Below, piece by piece: positions 22,014 through 24,954 of a stretch of DNA of 24,954 nucleotides. Location: assembly GCA_030151165.1 (NCBI GenBank), contig JASLEM010000053.1, forward strand, positions 1 to 24,954. The letters are read 5' to 3'. This DNA comes from Burkholderiaceae bacterium (GTDB lineage Bacteria; Pseudomonadota; Gammaproteobacteria; Burkholderiales; Burkholderiaceae). The position numbers and the translations under genes were made by a program. How positions within the stretch are numbered: the stretch's first letter is position 1; each line of letters opens with the position of its first letter. Below the pieces are notes generated by a model that did no database searches, had not been told where the DNA came from, and worked only from the letters and a program-made list of their open reading frames with translations.

Positions 22014-22050
22014 GCGAGCGAACGACGAACATGCAACCGAGGCGCATCCG

Positions 22051-22878
22051 ATGTCCGCTCCGTCCGAACTCCAGGCCCTGTCGTCGCCCGACGCGCTGAT
22101 CCAGGTCGCCCAGCGCGGCGCCGTCCGCGTGATCACGCTGAACCGGCCCGCGGCGCTCAACAGCTTCACGCAGGCGATGCACGCCGAGCTGCGCACCGCG
22201 CTCGACGCCGCCGCCGACGACCCGGCCGTGCGCGCGCTGCTGCTCACCGGCGCCGGCCGCGGCTTCTGCGCCGGCCAGGATCTCAACGACCCGGGCATGG
22301 CGCCGGGCGTGGACGGCAAGCCCGACATCGGCGCCGTCATCGAGCAGAACTACCGCCCGCTGGTGCAGCGCATCCAGGCGATGCCCGTGCCGGTGGTCTG
22401 CGCGGTCAACGGCGTGGCGGCCGGCGCGGGCGCGAACTTCGCGTTCTGCTGCGACATCGTGCTCGCCGCGCGCTCGGCCAGCTTCATCCAGGCGTTCTCG
22501 AAGATCGGCCTGATCCCCGACTGCGGCGGCACCTGGCTGCTGCCGCGCCTGGCCGGCCGCGCCCGCGCGCTGGCGCTCGCGCTCACCGGCGACAAGCTCT
22601 CCGCCGCCGACGCCGAGCGCTTCGGCCTGATCTGGCAGGTGGTCGATGACGCCGACCTGCAGTCGCAAGCCATGGCGCTCGCCGAGAAGCTCGCCGCGCA
22701 GCCGACCAAGGCGCTGGTCGAGACGCGCCTCGTGATCGACGCCGCGCAGAGCATGGACATGGACGAGGCGCTCGCGCAGGAAGCGCGCGTGCAGGGCGAC
22801 CTGGGCCGCGCGGCCGACTTCGCCGAAGGCGTCGCCGCGTTCCAGCAGAAGCGCGCGCCGAAGTTCACGGATCGCTGA
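22051..22878 (+). CDS. paaG: PaaG, ring-1,2-epoxyphenylacetyl-CoA isomerase
   Basis: The 275-residue crotonase-fold protein follows PaaG closely. It has the oxyanion-hole segments GRGFCAGQDL (about 69-78) and VNGVAAGAGANFAF (119-132), the catalytic-Asp segment SKIGLIPDCGGTWLLPRLAGRA (Asp157), and the tail FQQKRAPKFTDR. It isomerises 1,2-epoxyphenylacetyl-CoA to the oxepin-CoA, the step after the PaaABCE epoxidase. The ATG at 22051 follows GAGG at 22039-22042. It is first in paaG-paaI-paaK-paaA, with a 3-bp gap to paaI. The N-terminus is about 10 residues longer than E. coli PaaG. Confidence 0.95.
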   Translation: MSAPSELQALSSPDALIQVAQRGAVRVITLNRPAALNSFTQAMHAELRTALDAAADDPAVRALLLTGAGRGFCAGQDLNDPGMAPGVDGKPDIGAVIEQNYRPLVQRIQAMPVPVVCAVNGVAAGAGANFAFCCDIVLAARSASFIQAFSKIGLIPDCGGTWLLPRLAGRARALALALTGDKLSAADAERFGLIWQVVDDADLQSQAMALAEKLAAQPTKALVETRLVIDAAQSMDMDEALAQEARVQGDLGRAADFAEGVAAFQQKRAPKFTDR

Positions 22879-22881
22879 GCG

Positions 22882-23322
22882 ATGGCGACAGACGCCCAGC
22901 GCATCGCCGAGCGCGTGCGCGACCACATGTGGGCCAGCGACCGCGCGTCGCAGGGCCTGGGCATGGCGGTCGCGGCCATCGGCCCCGGCACCTGCACGAT
23001 GACGATGACGGTGCGCGAGGACATGCTCAACGGCTACGGCACCTGCCAGGGCGGCCTGCTGGCGGCGCTCGCCGACTCGTGCTTCGCGTTCGCGTGCAAC
23101 GCGTACGACGAGATCACGGTCGCCTCGGGCTTCAACGTCGAGATCGTCGCGCCCGGCCGGCTCGGCGACGTGCTGACCGCCACGGCCGTCGAGGTCAGCA
23201 AGGCCGGCCGCATGGGCGTCTACGACGTCGACGTGCGCAACCAGCGCGGCGAGCGCGTCGTCGCGTTCCGCGGCCGTTCCTACACGATGAAGGGCAAGCC
23301 CGTGCTGCCCAACGAGGGTTGA
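22882..23322 (+). CDS. paaI: PaaI-type hotdog acyl-CoA thioesterase
   Basis: The 146-residue single hotdog domain matches PaaI: an N-terminal RDHMWASDRASQGLGM, the core NGYGTCQGGLLAALADSCFAFACN, and a C-terminal GVYDVDVRNQRGERVVAFRGRSYT. The catalytic Asp is Asp65 (LAD) and the conserved Asn is Asn50. The His normally found in the CHGG motif (His52 in E. coli PaaI) is Gln56 here. PaaI hydrolyses ring-hydroxylated phenylacetyl-CoA esters and so rescues CoA from dead-end products. It starts 3 bp after paaG and ends 1 bp before paaK, so translation is probably coupled; its own Shine-Dalgarno is weak. Confidence 0.92.
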   Translation: MATDAQRIAERVRDHMWASDRASQGLGMAVAAIGPGTCTMTMTVREDMLNGYGTCQGGLLAALADSCFAFACNAYDEITVASGFNVEIVAPGRLGDVLTATAVEVSKAGRMGVYDVDVRNQRGERVVAFRGRSYTMKGKPVLPNEG

Positions 23323-23323
23323 C

Positions 23324-24631
<1,308 letters not shown>

Positions 24632-24642
24632 AGGAGCCAGCG

Positions 24643-24954
24643 ATGTACACGCAAGCCATGGACACCGCGCCGAAGGAAGAGCGCGCCGTCATCCGCAACG
24701 CCGACGAGGTCGTCGCCGAGCAGCGCTTCGAGGCCGCGCTCGACGCCGACGAGTTCATCGAGGCGAAGGACTGGATGCCCGAGCACTACCGCAAGACGCT
24801 GGTGCGCCAGATCAGCCAGCACGCGCACTCGGAGATCGTCGGCATGCTGCCGGAAGGCAACTGGATCACGCGCGCGCCGACGTTGAAGCGCAAGGCGATC
24901 CTGCTCGCGAAGGTGCAGGACGAGGCCGGCCACGGGCTGTACCTGTACGCGGCC
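24643..24954 (+). CDS. paaA: Phenylacetyl-CoA epoxidase subunit A, N-terminal part (cut by window edge)
   Basis: The 104 residues present match PaaA, the catalytic ferritin-like subunit of the PaaABCE monooxygenase. They include [23 protein letters not shown] (first diiron Glu), [34 protein letters not shown], and the ExxH pair (EAGH) of the diiron site. It introduces one oxygen atom to form the ring 1,2-epoxide of phenylacetyl-CoA. AAGGAG at 24631-24636, overlapping the last base of the paaK stop, sits 6 nt before the ATG and is the best ribosome-binding site in the operon. The remaining two-thirds and paaBCE should lie beyond the window. Confidence 0.95.
   Translation, partial: MYTQAMDTAPKEERAVIRNADEVVAEQRFEAALDADEFIEAKDWMPEHYRKTLVRQISQHAHSEIVGMLPEGNWITRAPTLKRKAILLAKVQDEAGHGLYLYAA

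Noticed and set aside
21933..22050. Small leader ORF upstream of paaG starting at GTG behind a GGGGGAG
   Set aside because: The frame runs on through paaG out of frame with no stop near its end, and the peptide is Arg/Pro-rich with no sign of selection.

Overview
The window is 25 kb of very GC-rich, gene-dense chromosome. It looks like a betaproteobacterium of the order Burkholderiales, probably the Rubrivivax/Roseateles/Leptothrix side, though I cannot place it more precisely. The signs are strong GC bias at third codon positions, the gene families present (CorC-type protein beside SapC, MASE1-like histidine kinase, AmpG-like MFS protein, TetR-type palindrome in front of a paa operon), and Burkholderiales-style secreted lipoproteins. 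I see no rRNA, tRNA, insertion sequence, phage gene or CRISPR array.

Layout. 1-2.4 kb: start of apaH (minus), then a corC-like membrane protein overlapping a sapC-like gene, closed by a hairpin terminator. 2.4-5.3 kb (minus): single-domain response regulator followed by a MASE1/PAS/PAS histidine kinase. 5.4-9.0 kb: homogentisate module, with an IclR regulator divergent from hmgA-fahA (the last two steps of Tyr/Phe breakdown before central metabolism) and a compact, highly symmetric regulatory region between them. 9.0-12.8 kb: MFS transporter (minus), a secreted zinc-type family I.5 lipase, and a BtuF-like protein without a signal peptide. 12.8-14.2 kb (minus): one 449-residue protein that joins an ECF sigma factor to a membrane anti-sigma factor, the most unusual gene here. 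14.3-15.8 kb (minus): VOC protein, ArsR regulator and SRPBCC protein, overlapping by 4 bp at each junction, with a promoter that carries an inverted repeat. 16.0-17.6 kb: alpha/beta hydrolase convergent with, and overlapping, a methyltransferase. 17.8-20.4 kb: glycine-zipper lipoprotein and a large polyproline lipoprotein, convergent on a shared terminator. 20.6 kb to the end: phenylacetate module, with paaY and an EndoV-like gene on minus, divergent from paaG-paaI-paaK-paaA on plus, around one 14-bp palindromic operator.

Working together. The window holds two aromatic-acid routes: homogentisate to fumarate and acetoacetate (HmgA, then FahA; the maleylacetoacetate isomerase is not here), and the entry of the phenylacetyl-CoA epoxidation pathway (PaaK, PaaA, PaaG, with PaaI and PaaY as thioesterase safeguards). 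Each has its own divergent control region. The rest are envelope, signalling and housekeeping genes. Points for a second look: the sigma/anti-sigma fusion with a shortened region 2 and a pentapeptide-repeat linker; the symmetric shared -10 element and direct repeats at hmgA/iclR; active-site changes in PaaI (His to Gln) and in the EndoV-like protein; and several inverted repeats in 5' leaders.
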